Below are positions 34,392-45,866 of a stretch of 64,000 nucleotides of DNA, in pieces; the first letter of the stretch is position 1; each line of letters starts with the position of its first letter. The stretch covers positions 124,001-188,000 of the forward strand of contig NW_020312723.1 of NCBI RefSeq assembly GCF_002999335.1. Reading direction: 5' to 3'. This stretch comes from Cyclospora cayetanensis (lineage: Eukaryota > Apicomplexa > Conoidasida > Eucoccidiorida > Eimeriidae). A model generated the notes under the pieces. That model worked only from the letters and a program-made list of their open reading frames with translations, was not told the origin of the DNA and did no database searches. A program made the position numbers and the translations under genes.

Positions 34392-37064
34392 TCAGCACGT
34401 TGTGCTGTCGTCATTGCTTAGTGCCTTAAGCTCATGTTCAACGTTGGCCCTGGCCTGCTGGACCTCCTCAAACTTCAGGCAGTCGAAGGTGCTTGTATCC
34501 GTCAGCAACTCCTGTAGCTGAAGTGCTCTACATCTGGTGAAAATACCGGCTTCTACAAAAAAGTATTCCTCTCGCAGGTTTCGCAGTTGCGTCGCCTGCA
34601 TTACAGCGCTACCGGTGCACTCTAACTGCTCCAAGCGGCGTATAACCCGTACCAACTCTCCTCTTTCCCAGTCGGCTCGATCCTCCAACGTGTTCTCATG
34701 CAAAGTGCGTCTTATATTGGATGCTGGGGCCAATGTGGCAAGAGAGGCGGCGCGCTGCTTCCAAAGAAGGCAGGTAAGCAAAGCACAACGTTCCTCGAGC
34801 CCGACGCTGCCAGGCGACGCGCTGCCGACTGAAGACGGTCCGTTTATTTGCCCTTGAGCCTGTGTTGGTGTTGCTTTTGCAGCCAACTTAATTTCGGCCA
34901 CCAGGCCTCTTACGGACCTCTCCCACGCTTCATTTTCCAAATCGCAGCTCCAAGTGGCAGCAGTACAGGTGGAAACGCAATGATCTTCTGCTTGTGAGCT
35001 GCAGCTGTAGCCTGGAGAAGAAACTCTCTTTAAACTAATATAACGGCAGGGAGAGGCCAACAGCGAACCCAAGAACAAACATAGCACAACTGGCTCAGAC
35101 CGCGCAGATGACTTGACTTCATCCAGCCGTTTCAAGGCCCGCTCCAGCCGACTTAGAGTATGCAGCCTTCTCCATGGTACTGCGTGTTCAGCACAGAGAA
35201 GCCTCCACATGACGGCAGAGGACTCCCGTGAGGCCACTTGCTCACCACTCAACGATCCTACTAACCACTTCCAGGCCGCCTTAAACCGCGTGTACAACCA
35301 TACAATCGATCTGCATCGCAAACAGCTCAGCTGCCTCTTGCGCAATTCAGTAGACCCCAGCTTCCTCCGACTAGCCTCCACCAGATTGCCTGAAGATTCG
35401 GCGGCTACTTGAAATACGAGAGGGTAGGCATCCCCATTGGCATCTCCTGCCACCAGACGGTCTGCTTGCACCACATTGTCTGCACGTGCCTCGGCCTCCG
35501 TTGAGCTCTCGACGCTAGACTCAGTTTCATCTAGCCTTCCCTTCCAATTTAGGAAGGAAGGCAAGCTTGCCGTAAGTGTTGCAGCAATGTGTGGAGCAAC
35601 CTCGGCGAATATCGGCACAATTTCCACCGTGAGGACAAATACGGGATCGTATCCCAGCCTTTTGCGAATAGAGTTTACTGCATGGGCCCCTTTCAGGGTC
35701 TCTGGCGAAGCTACCAGGCAGTCAAAGGCGAGCCGGTCGGCAGGACCCACCGGGTCCGTTATTCTGAAGATCTGTAGCTGCGCCCGCCTCGTTGATGAAT
35801 GTAACTCGACAACTGGTGGTAGTGCCTCCAACCCCGTACTAAACGTATTCAGCAATCCCAAATCCGGATCTTTGAACTGGGGTTGGGCAGACACGCTTCC
35901 ATGCTCCTCCTGAATGGCCTCTCTGAAACCCCTAATAGAAAGCTCACGACCTGCAGAGGCTCCAACGAGCTGCAGGAAGGCAGCCGCAGCGTGAAGCCGG
36001 TAGGCAAACGGCTCGATGCCGGCTGCTGCCGCATCCTCAGGAGATGCTGCCTTCTTCTCAAGCATAGGGCCAGAGGTAACAGCCAAACCCACTGCGTCAC
36101 TAGAGGCCAACATTGCCGCAGCCAGCAGTAACTGGTGGCCACCATGCAGTCGGTCAAATGTCCCAGCGACAACTGTATACTTGAACTTGAAGCCAGGGCC
36201 ATCTTTTTTATCCTCTGCTGATCCTGTGAAACCAGCTGTCACGGTGGGGACCTCTACAACATCTTCTTGCTTTGCAATATGTCCGTTTACATGTATCGCA
36301 TGCCGCGACGAGGCCGAGTAGTTGCACATTCCCTCGGGCGTAGTTGAAGCAGCATCATGTGAACTGTGGCCATTCACCACTATCCCAGGTGTGGCATCCT
36401 TCATGTGGTAAGTAGGCGGATCTGTATAGAGTGGACTCAGATGGCAGTGCCGTGGCCATATAGCGCAGGTTTCTTTGTCTGTAAATGAACCATCATCCAC
36501 AATAAGCGGGACTGCAGTTGCGAGCTCAGCGTCTTCCATGGCGGGCCACCATAGATTCAATCTGGCAGTTAACACATAGTGGCGTATCACAGCTGTCCGT
36601 GCTTTAAGCACGCAGTGGCTCCAGTGGGGAGCCCAGTCGTTTGCTTCTACATGGGCAGGAGACTGAGATTGAACCATCCAGGGAAGCACGATGGGGACAG
36701 TTTGCACCTCAAGCCTGCGCGCTAGATCCCATAACTTCGTACTGAGACACACAATGAGCCTCCATGCCTCTGGCCCGCATGAAACAAAGCCTGCGGCATC
36801 GCCACACGGGTCGTCGCCGCCAACAGAATCATAGCTGCTGGAAGTTGCATTTGATGTCACACATAAAAGTACGTAGAGAGTACGCCTAGTGAGGACAAGC
36901 GAACGACCCAGAAACAACAACAACCGATCCATAAGACTAGGTTCCTTATTGCATTGCTCTTCGGTAGGCTTGCATCCAGCAGAGCGGATACTGCGCACGG
37001 CGTCCTCGCGGATAATGACACACGCGGCATCCTCCACAAAGCAATAGGAATTTAATGGAACCAT
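34392..37064 (-). CDS. Phosphopantetheine adenylyltransferase-type protein with long extensions
   Basis: Transfers AMP from ATP to 4'-phosphopantetheine to give dephospho-CoA, the penultimate step of coenzyme A synthesis. A single uninterrupted frame of 890 residues starts at ATG 37064. The catalytic nucleotidyltransferase domain lies at about 290-480: VVAGTFDRLHGGHQLLLAAA carries the HxGH ATP motif, then FRITDPVGPADRLAFDCL, VASPETLKGAHAVNSIRKR and a hydrophobic strand VFVLTVEIV, as in the eukaryotic PPAT domain of COASY. An STELRKR motif, usual near the end of this domain, lies much later (about 568) after an acidic insertion. The ~290 N-terminal and ~320 C-terminal residues match nothing I know; the C-terminus is helical and charged. 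No P-loop dephospho-CoA kinase domain is visible, unlike animal COASY. It is intronless between two intron-rich genes. The start could be later, but the frame is open throughout. Confidence 0.85.
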   Translation of the reverse strand: MVPLNSYCFVEDAACVIIREDAVRSIRSAGCKPTEEQCNKEPSLMDRLLLFLGRSLVLTRRTLYVLLCVTSNATSSSYDSVGGDDPCGDAAGFVSCGPEAWRLIVCLSTKLWDLARRLEVQTVPIVLPWMVQSQSPAHVEANDWAPHWSHCVLKARTAVIRHYVLTARLNLWWPAMEDAELATAVPLIVDDGSFTDKETCAIWPRHCHLSPLYTDPPTYHMKDATPGIVVNGHSSHDAASTTPEGMCNYSASSRHAIHVNGHIAKQEDVVEVPTVTAGFTGSAEDKKDGPGFKFKYTVVAGTFDRLHGGHQLLLAAAMLASSDAVGLAVTSGPMLEKKAASPEDAAAAGIEPFAYRLHAAAAFLQLVGASAGRELSIRGFREAIQEEHGSVSAQPQFKDPDLGLLNTFSTGLEALPPVVELHSSTRRAQLQIFRITDPVGPADRLAFDCLVASPETLKGAHAVNSIRKRLGYDPVFVLTVEIVPIFAEVAPHIAATLTASLPSFLNWKGRLDETESSVESSTEAEARADNVVQADRLVAGDANGDAYPLVFQVAAESSGNLVEASRRKLGSTELRKRQLSCLRCRSIVWLYTRFKAAWKWLVGSLSGEQVASRESSAVMWRLLCAEHAVPWRRLHTLSRLERALKRLDEVKSSARSEPVVLCLFLGSLLASPCRYISLKRVSSPGYSCSSQAEDHCVSTCTAATWSCDLENEAWERSVRGLVAEIKLAAKATPTQAQGQINGPSSVGSASPGSVGLEERCALLTCLLWKQRAASLATLAPASNIRRTLHENTLEDRADWERGELVRVIRRLEQLECTGSAVMQATQLRNLREEYFFVEAGIFTRCRALQLQELLTDTSTFDCLKFEEVQQARANVEHELKALSNDDSTTC

Positions 37065-38099
37065 CAAGGTGCTGATGGTTCACGGATCACCACAGGGTAG
37101 GCACACGCCACGTTTCTTTCTTGCAACTTCAATGCCATACTGGCAAATTACCCTTCGCCGAGAGGTTGCAATCGCCATAAACTTTCATACATCGTGATAG
37201 ACTGCGAAGTTTATTTCGGATGCCTCGATTTAAGCGGCAAAGTTTGTGCATATATATGGGGTAATTTGTGAAAAAATCCTCAATCCCAGAGATGCCATTC
37301 TCAGGTCTAGACGGGTTGCCAACGCTGTCTCGGAGGTTCAAAAGCAAACGAATACGAATGCAAACTTACTATTTTTTCGTAAAGTGCATATACCACAATT
37401 TATATTGCACAGACGAGCACGCTCTGCTACAGAAGATATTGGGGCTTCGCCTCACTGGTCTCTGGCGTCAGCGCCACCCGCCATCGAGCCGAGCAGGCTC
37501 GTGGACGCTTCTTCGTGAGCATTAATCACAAAGGCTAAGCTTCTGCCGCGCGTCCCAATCTCAGGAAAGAAAGTGTTCTCGTGGTTGGGCTATGAACAAA
37601 CGAAGCTGGAACTCTCGAAAAAGTTAGTACCAGCGGTTTGCATTCCGGGTGCAATTACATCATTACATAGAAATTTCTCAGCCGTTTCCATTCACCATTT
37701 GCCCTGCATGCAGTCAGGCCAACCTATGTGCCTGCCTCATTTTCAACGTGTTAGTTTATGAGTGGAGCTTTATGCCCTCTCCTGCATTCGTGTCACGACT
37801 ATGAATCACAAGACAGTTCGTGCACTCACGAACTTCACGCTCAAACGGAAGCCTTTAATAATAATTGCTGTTTGGGTTATTCCTACACATCACTTCACAA
37901 ATTTGGAGGCTACATTGTGTAGGGCATAGTTTGGAGTCTATCCTGCTCGGTGGCCGGGCAAATGTTCCTCCTCGAATACTTCACTGTCGGCAGGACGTGC
38001 GCGATGTGCCACAGGAACCTTGCTACCCAACACGGAACCCCCCATCTGTCTCCGTAGGCAGACACTAAACTCTAGACTCAATACAAATTTACTAGGAAG
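37065..38099. other. Spacer upstream of the PPAT-type gene
   Basis: It should contain the promoter of the minus-strand PPAT-type gene. Short frames only, with no motif. Confidence 0.45.
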
Positions 38100-38420
38100 T
38101 CATTGATTCCTTCTCCAGAAAAGCTTTTTGCCTCCCCTAACTGCCACCCCGTCAGGGCCCTTAAAAAAGGGAATTGGAACTAGAATGCACATCGCTGCAC
38201 CCTTCAAGAATCCTGGGCATCAACAGCTAGTCGCACATAGCACTTACCGCACACGCACTACAATACTGGGTTTTCCCCTGTCTAGCAAACAGTACTATGC
38301 AAAATAGCACACAAACTAACGAGTCTTTATTAATCCTCAATTGATATAACTGGTGTTGTACGTAGTGCTTGAACGTAGCTTGGCGCGCTACAGGATACGC
38401 CTCCATAGCCTTCAGGCCAA
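38100..38420 (-). repeat. Dispersed repeat family, copy 5
   Basis: Minus-strand landmarks: GTAGCGCGCCAAGCTACG, ACACCAGTTATATC, CCCAGTATTGTAGTGCGTGT, GCGGTAAGTGCTATGTGCGA, CTAGCTGTTGATGC, then AAGGGCCCTGACGGG and AAAAAGCTTTTCTGG. The second half aligns with copy 6. Confidence 0.6.
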
Positions 38421-38868
38421 GATAGTAGATGTGGGATAGGTGTAATATCGGAAAAGACGAATGGGCAACTTTTGATTCCCGCCCACAGCAGCACAGTGCT
38501 GCTTTGTAAATTTCATTGACGACTACACAACTGGAAGGCCGGAACCTCTCACTCCAAGGAAACATCGCAGCTCTTGAACCAGCATGTATCATCTGGCGTT
38601 TGTGGATTCATAGTTCCTTTAACACTGCAATCGTTTAGGGCCTTCGGGTATTTGAAAAGCCACAGTGCAAAAACACCCGGTGAACTGCACCGGCAAATGC
38701 CATCTAGATCAACAATTGCGACGAAAAGGATTGCGATGTCACCTCATCACTTAAACTGAAGACCTGTCACTGCTGCAGATGCACCGACTGCGTACGTTCA
38801 TGCACGTAACCCCATTTCAACTGCTGTATCTGCAGCATCTGCTTTTACTGCAACCATTGCTATGCAAA
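38421..38868. other. Spacer downstream of eIF2B-gamma
   Basis: Short frames only. It should hold the 3' end of the eIF2B-gamma transcript. Confidence 0.45.
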
Positions 38869-41800
38869 TCACAGGTGTAAAGCTGTAAAATCCACTCCAT
38901 CAGTAAAGGAAGGTAAAGTCGTGTCCTCCGCAATCGTTCCATCTGGTACGCAGAAGCCACCTCTAACTTGACAGTTTACGAGCTGCAATCGCATCCAAGA
39001 GGGCAAACGCATAAAGTTCGATCTACGAAAATTCCGAAAGAGCCAGCTTTACACACTGCATAATACTCTAACCCAAGAGACTACCTACAAGTCTTTATTG
39101 GTCAGGTCGGCTGTTCGTCTGGTAGAGTTGACAAGATACCAAGGTGCAAGTAAGTTGAGAGAACAACGTATATACATGCTCCAAGGCTCACTTTGCAGTC
39201 CTTTCCAACCTTTGCGCCAGGACAAAGAATAACACGCTGGAGCACAGCCTTTGGTCCAACCTCTACTCCGCTCATGAGAATTGACTGAGTCACCTTGCAG
39301 CCCGAGCGCAGCGTGGCATCCTTAGCCACAACGCTCCTCTTTACCACAACGTCTGCCTCCAACATGGCACCATCCGCTAGGACACAGTCGCGCATCTGGC
39401 AACAGCATAGTCCACAGCAGCAACAAAAGCATCTGGCCCCGTGTAGGCCAGCCTGTACTACCATGAGCTGCAAAAGGCAAGTCCGCCAAGGCTCGTCTCA
39501 CGCTGCCAGGCTTCTTAGGGTTGTGTTCGGGAAGGGCCCAGTCAGGAAGAACGGCTCGTAACTCGTCCAACCGGCCGCAACAGAACTGAAAACCAGTATA
39601 CAGCCTTAAAAGCCACTAAGTTTGGCGTAAGCTTGTACACACGGGAAGCAGAAGTTCCAATATGCAACGAAAGGTACTACCAGAGCCTGGATACACTGTA
39701 GGTAGCCGCATTGTGTTGAGACCCGATTGGGACATTCAACAGAGAAGGGGTATGGATGGGATAGAGTATTTACCTTGTTGTTCATCTCGCGGTAATCATT
39801 AAGGTTGTTAACACGGCAGCAGATCCCCGCAGAGTCTGGATGCATACAACAAACTACTCGGTTACCCTTGGCCTGCAACAAAGCGGTACAAAAAATCTCC
39901 CAGAAAGAACAAAAAGCAGTGAATCACCATTCAGTGACTTCTGAGTGCACGACCACCGGAAAAGCCATAAGCTCAGGCCAACAATGGAGCCAGGTATGTA
40001 GTTGTAAGACATTAAGGACTTGTGCAGCCGTGAACATTGATAATGCCTACTGGCCGAGGCGGGGGATTGGCTGCAGTATATAAGACTGGTAAGCCGCTTT
40101 CTGATGGCAATTCGTGCGTCGCTGAAGTGGCCGTTAACGAAGTTGAGGTAAACTCTTCCACTCCTTGACGCTGAAGAGCTCCCAGCTGCCTCTCAAACAC
40201 GTCACACTCTAGCCGACTGTCGGACCAGACTGCAAAGGATGTAAACAGCCACAGAGTAAATCGCACCTGAGCTGTATCAAGGAGTCTCTACCATTGCGCT
40301 GCACATCCTGTCAAATGAGCTCACTTTCACCAGGAAGTAGCTAAAGACAATTTTACCTTGTGCTGCGTGGGTCATCTGCATAGTGATCATGTATGGTACG
40401 AGGTCAAACTGCGAGCAACCATGCAGATTAGCAAAGGCGCTTAGGAGCCGTTGGCTTAGCTTCAACAGTAAATTCAGTGCTACTTTCATCACCAACCCGC
40501 ACGCCTAATGAGAAGACAGGGATTGGAAGTACCAAGGTTGTAGCGAACGCAGTTGAATCTGAGATCTTAGGCGTATAGAATGGGGTATGAAGTGGTTCCA
40601 TATTCCAAACCCTGACGTTTTAAAATTAAGCAAGCTTACACGAATCGAGTAAAGGCTGTGACGCAGGGAAGGCTGGTCCAGGATCTTGAGCGTGGCATGT
40701 GCAAAGACGTAGACATGCGGATCGTAGTACTCGGGCAATAGGTGCTGAGACGGGTAGAGGAAGAGATGCAGCTTGGAAACCTGCAAGGAGCTGCCGTGGA
40801 TCATGCCTGCACAAAGGGAGACACCAAAGATATCAAACAATTCCTCTCAAGCGTAGGCGGAAGAGAGTGTTTTTTAAAAGCAAAAACAAACAGAAGAACA
40901 AATGTCTAGCTGCCATGTTACGCCGACTCCCAGGTGCCCTGGTTCAGCTCCTTACTGTGTCTGTCCTGAAGTGCCAGAAGTTGAACACGTGAGTCATCCA
41001 AAACCACCGTCACAGGGTTTCCTCTGCTTGTGTCTACCTTTGCTTGTTGAGCTCCTTTTGACTTTTTGCCATCTCCGTTCCCTTTCGCCGGCGCAGGCGT
41101 CGGTTCAGCAAACGGGTCGCGCGGCATCAAATAAACTGTACAGGCTGCGCCCTCAACACGATGTTTATCTGTGCAATAAACCAGATCAGGGTAGGCCTCA
41201 TCCCTCTAAAAGGTGGCTATGGATACCGGCCGTGCCCCGGCAGTCCTCATCCCATTCCTCAAGCGGCACTGACTGAAGTACAAATTCCCGTCTTCTTGGT
41301 CAAAATCATATCAAACAACCACAATGTTCTGAAACTGGGAGCGTCGGTTAAGGCCCTTGCCAATTAGGATTTGTCATGACTAACTTGCTAGCGCGAAAAA
41401 GTCCACATGGCCAATAAGGTCGCACGACAAAACAATGAAATCGGTTGTAATGAGATGGCGAATCTGCTGCAACGCCTCTGCTGTTCCGCATACCCTTTGA
41501 TCAGGGTCGTCGGCGGCGTCGACTGAGCGGCGCCTGTTCCCCCCACATGAGCTATCCTCTCCATCTTCATCCTCCCCACGACGCGTGCACTTGAGGCCTA
41601 CTACTTCGAGACGTCGAAAAGAGCTGCGGAACTCCTGCTGCAAGTAGGCTGACAGCTCTGCCTGCTGCTGTGCTTGTGTTACCACAATAACATCTGAAGC
41701 ATGCACGAAATTATATACATGGATTGGAGGACATTCTGGGTGCCTAAGTGCAGTTGAGAACACGAGTTTCTACAAAGGATTCGACTCAATACACCGTGTT

Positions 41801-42260
41801 TGCATCGAACAATCATTAACCTGTGGCAGCGAATACCACCAAAACACGCAGCACCCAGCACATTTGGACAGGGTTCATGTGTCGTCGCAAGGGAAGGGTG
41901 ATACCGTACCACCAAATGTAGCTTCTTGCAGGTTCCTGAGGCAATACCATATCATGGGTCTGTTCGCCACGGGGAGCAATGCCTTGCATGAGGCCGCACC
42001 AGGAGCACCATGTGCATCGAGTAGAGAAGAAAGACGGGAACCGCTGCCTCCGGCTAGAACAACCACCTGGAGAGCATACGAGTGCACCCACGGAAATACA
42101 GCCAAAACCCCCAGCTTCGCGCAGATTACAGATTATCCGCACCAAAATTCGCTACTAACAGTATACACACAATTTCTCCTGGGGTATTGGCGACCGTCAG
42201 TCTGACCTGAAACTCTGGAAATGGATTTTTCTGCTGCGAGGCATCGACGGGAGCCGCCAT
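38869..42260 (-). CDS. EIF2B3: Translation initiation factor eIF2B subunit gamma (11 exons)
   Basis: Part of the guanine-nucleotide exchange complex that recharges eIF2, the hub of integrated-stress control. Model complement(join(38869..38982,39192..39395,39502..39585,39774..39872,40051..40229,40357..40408,40640..40806,40956..41168,41385..41693,41910..42066,42207..42260)), 543 residues; every phase agrees. The exon ending at 41910 could end at 41913, and the 106-base intron 39396..39501 is the least certain. The N-terminal nucleotidyltransferase-like fold is clear: VVVLAGGSGSRL near 19, KALLPVANRPMIWY near 43, DVIVVTQ, SCDLIGHVDFFALANKHR, then KLHLFLYPSQHLL, DPHVYVFAH and FDLVPYM. The C-terminus shows left-handed beta-helix hexapeptides (DCVLADGAMLEADVVVKRSV, then GVEVGPKAVLQRVILCPGAK) and ends after CQVRGGFCVPDGT. 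The ALLPVANRPMIWY signature separates it from GDP-mannose pyrophosphorylase. The start MAAPVDASQQKNPFPEFQ joins the fold directly. Confidence 0.93.
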
Positions 42261-43392
42261 GCTCGTAGCGTCGGTGTGTGGTGGCATGGTCGCCTTAAGA
42301 GATAGACGCCTGGAACAAACTCATCGATCCACAATAGCCTATGTGCTTTGCATCGCCAAAAGTCCAAAAGGACCCGATGTGACCGATGTAAACTGCGAGT
42401 GCCCATGCAGGTCACCTACAGCAAGTCTACCACCATCATTAGTGTTGGATAGAACACTCACAGCAATCACAGTCCCCTGTCCAGAAACCCATTTAGTTGC
42501 GCAACTCCATACCAAGAAGCTTTTCTTCTCCAGTGTTCGGTACTCAAGCTTCTAGAGCGTCCTCACTTCTGACGCATGCGGCGGCCACAGAATGTTGGCA
42601 CTTCCACGAACAGCTAGTTAGTGGGTGGGCAACAACACAGCACCTTTTCCGTTTTCGGTTAGCTTTGAATCGCAAGAATTCGGACATCCCCGCTAGGCGA
42701 GAGATGCTTTTGGGGCTGTCCTTTCAAACCTCCACGGGGCTCCGGTCTGTGAGTGTGGTTGAGGTGTTCAAGAAACAATATATAGTCCCCAACAGAAAGG
42801 CTGAGTAGAAGGATAATTTCTGACAGAGCAGTGATCTACATTTGGCCTGTGTCCAACTCCTGAGCCACAGCCCCTGGATAATTTTCCCCATGAAACTGGA
42901 TGGCGTAGAATCAGCCCCAACGTTGTATAGGTTCAAAGCGCCCTTCCTAATGTGTAAAGTTCTGCGGTCTTTTTACCTCTAGGTTCAACTGCTGTGCTGA
43001 AGCCACAGCTGAACTGTGGCCCCTTTTGCAGAGGGAAGCCTTCACATTGGCCCTATTTCTTGATATACCTTGTGGCCTCCGGTTTTGGATTTCCTGTAAT
43101 ATCAAACACCATCATTGCGATTCGTATCACCAAGGACAGGATTCTAGTATTCTACGCCCAGTCTCCTGGGAGTTCAGCGAACAGACTCTTCCTCTTTGCA
43201 TTTGTGCACTTGTGAACTCCTTGCAGCCGGTGACGCCATAATTATGGCAGCTCCCTACAGCATGGATTTTTGCCACCAACTTAAATAGCTGTCTGAAGGC
43301 GCGCTGCATGATAAGCCCATCCTTAGCCTCTGGAATACTATCCTCGGTGTTGCCTGCGGAAGCAGTAAGACTTCGTACAGGGCTGTCTTAAA
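42261..43392. other. Intergenic region between divergent genes
   Basis: This separates the starts of eIF2B-gamma (minus) and Got1 (plus), so both promoters should lie here. The frames seen are short and overlapping with no motif. Confidence 0.5.
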
Positions 43393-43812
43393 ATGCTGAG
43401 TGACGGACAGAGAATCGGGGTGGGGCTTTGTCTCTTGGGACTCAGCTTGGGATTTGTTGGCGTGCTGTGCTTTCTGGATCGGGCCTTGCTAACCCTTGGA
43501 AACTTAGCGTTTATGTCGGGTATTGGATTGGTACTCGGCGCCAAGAAAACGCTTCGATTTTTTGTCTTGAAGCCCCATAAGTGGAAAGCTTCTCTTCTGT
43601 ATATCCTTGGAGTTCTGATGATCGCGTTGGGCTATGCTCTAATCGGGCTACCTCTGCAACTGTATGGCCTCCTGCGTCTCTTTGCCTCGTTCCTTCCACA
43701 AGTTCTGGGGGCTGTGCGTCTTTCACCCATTGGATGTTGGGTATTACAGCTCCCTGGATTCAAACAATGCACAAAGTGGGTGCTTGATGGAGACAAACAA
43801 CTCCCTCTTTGA
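43393..43812 (+). CDS. GOT1: Got1/Sft2-family vesicle transport protein
   Basis: A four-helix membrane protein of the early Golgi that supports ER-to-Golgi vesicle traffic. The 139-residue intronless frame matches the family length. Its start MLSDGQRIGVGL matches the conserved N-terminus (acidic residue, KIGVGL-like). The four hydrophobic segments are VGLCLLGLSLGFVGVLCF, LGNLAFMSGIGLVLG, LLYILGVLMIALGYALIG and LLRLFASFLPQVLGAV. Family motifs are visible: FLDRALLTLGN after helix 1, RFF before the basic loop (KPHKWK), GLPLQLYG before helix 4, and the LPGFKQ ending. The stop follows a short polar tail. I am confident of the family; subcellular site is taken from yeast and animal homologues. Confidence 0.93.
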   Translation: MLSDGQRIGVGLCLLGLSLGFVGVLCFLDRALLTLGNLAFMSGIGLVLGAKKTLRFFVLKPHKWKASLLYILGVLMIALGYALIGLPLQLYGLLRLFASFLPQVLGAVRLSPIGCWVLQLPGFKQCTKWVLDGDKQLPL

Positions 43813-45866
43813 GGGTAGATTTCCCGGAAGCCACCAAGTTTATCGGCATGTCCGGCTTAGCTCAGCGAGGGTACATGCATGTGCAGCTGGTGGTTGATCC
43901 CCCTTCGGGACAGGACGCATGGACGGCTAATTCATGTCCAACATCCATCAGCGCAGACCATATGGTACAATGTCACCCATACCTGAGCTACCGGCGGCAC
44001 CAGCTGGCGAAAAGAGCACCTCAGGGGGAGCTATCATGTATGGTGTGCCCCCAGCAACATTACACCCAACCTTTTACTTTGATGCTGTCTGCGTTTAGTA
44101 GTGATTCCGTCACTAGTGAGTACGGCATTTACACAATAACGTGTCTCACAAGCTAGCAGTGCACAGTGCTACAGAGTGTCATATAGGGGCCTAAACTCTA
44201 GAGGTATTGCATACTGAAAGCACATAGACTTCGCTGCATAATTTTTATTCCCTTCAAGTAGAGGGCATCGCTATTGACTGAGGACCTCGATGACAACTGG
44301 AGAGCAGGCTCTCCTGAATTAGCGACGTGTATCAGAGCGTTTTAGCATATACACGGTCTGCCCAAAACGTGATTGTGGCTCGCGGGGACGTGTTGTGTCG
44401 GACTGTGTTGTAGACAGAAGTAAATACAGCAGCTTCATTCATTTGCCCACGACTGATGTTACACGTATGCAAAAGAAGGCAGGGCGCCAATGATACTCAG
44501 GACCTCAGGGGGTTCCCTGTAATGGAAAGAGACACTGCTACAAACGGTGTGCGCCGCGCGCGCCAGACACCGCAGAACCATCCAAAGGCCATTGCTGCGG
44601 CCCAGTGCGGGGAAATCAGTGTGCTCTTGCATTCATCAATTTACTCTTCTTCTACTGATGAGTGCACAGGAATAATATAGGAAGGCCTTTTACGGCCTCC
44701 GGATTTGCTGGTAACAGGACTAGGAAGCCACCCGAAACAGACATTTTGGCCGAGTTGTAATGCTTTACAAGCTTGGTATTATTGCTGCTGAAGTTTAAAC
44801 CTCGGTTTATTCGGACGTCGAAATAGAGCCGAAGTTCAATGTCAGCGGGCACTCAAACACTGCGTTGTGGCCCGTTTACTGTGCATACCATGTACAGGCT
44901 GCCCGCAGAAACAGTTTTAAACGTAACGATCATTTGCATGTGTCATTTGCACTCACCTTTTCCTATCTCGATACAGAACATTTCATCCAGTGCATTGGTT
45001 GAGGCCAGTATGCAAGCGGCATACTGGTGTCCTGCTGAGGCAGTCCGGGGCGGTGACCAGGTCGCGATCCGCTGGCGCCTTTGGGTTCGATAAAAATGGC
45101 ATTCTTACCGTGTCTTTTCACAGCTTTGTCATACTTATAGTTTATCATCCTGCGATAATCAGAAGAAAGGGACCTTCAGCATTCCCCTGCTTGATGGCAA
45201 AGTTCTTGGATGTGTCTTCCATTGGCTTGGTCATCTGGAAGATTTGCAAAAAAACGGCTCTCCTTCCTGCTCATTCGAAGAACTAAACTGTCTGGATCAT
45301 TGGTTTTAAAAGTTTGCAGCAGGTTGAAGCCTTGTGGAATGGTCTTGTCTTAAGTTCCTCCTTCCGCGATTTCCTATGTACTGGTCCGCGGTCATTTTGC
45401 ATGGCAGTCCCGGCAGAGGGTCAATAATTTTTTTTTAACGCAGTGGTTTCAAATAAAGGTCATCACTGTCCACAACGACAATACTTTTCTCCAATTCGCT
45501 GCGCGTCTTAAGGTGCCCCGCTCGGAGCAGTGAAACACGAAAGTCTCCCGCTTCGCCTCCTGCATGGCCTACGTATCGACTCTCAGCACAGCAAACGGGA
45601 AGACGCTAACATAGCGAAGTCTGTGATTGTCCTTAATCCTGTCTGAAAGGAAAGGATTTTCTGGGGTGTACAAGGGGCAGCCACGCACGTAGGTGTGCGT
45701 GGTTAGAGTCCAGGTACCTGCTTCTGGTGCATGAAAGCATTCCCACTTGCAGGAAGGTCATGCAGCTCATAGAACAGGGCTTGCTGGACTCCTAGTAAAG
45801 TCTGGACGTGCAAAACACATTCTCTTACCAGGAAATGGAGAAGAACGACTGCGCCGAAAATCAGCG
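43813..45866. other. Spacer, no supported gene
   Basis: It includes the Got1 3' untranslated region. A minus-strand frame at 45703-45933 has a short hydrophobic run (LIFGAVVLLHFLV), but I found no exon partners. The rest is short frames. Confidence 0.4.

Noticed and set aside
35437..35913. 158-codon plus-strand frame
   Set aside because: It is the antisense shadow of the PPAT domain, whose motifs are unmistakable on the minus strand.
43809..44156. 115-codon frame overlapping the Got1 3' end
   Set aside because: It starts at the Got1 stop in another frame, has no motif, and lies in the expected 3' untranslated region.
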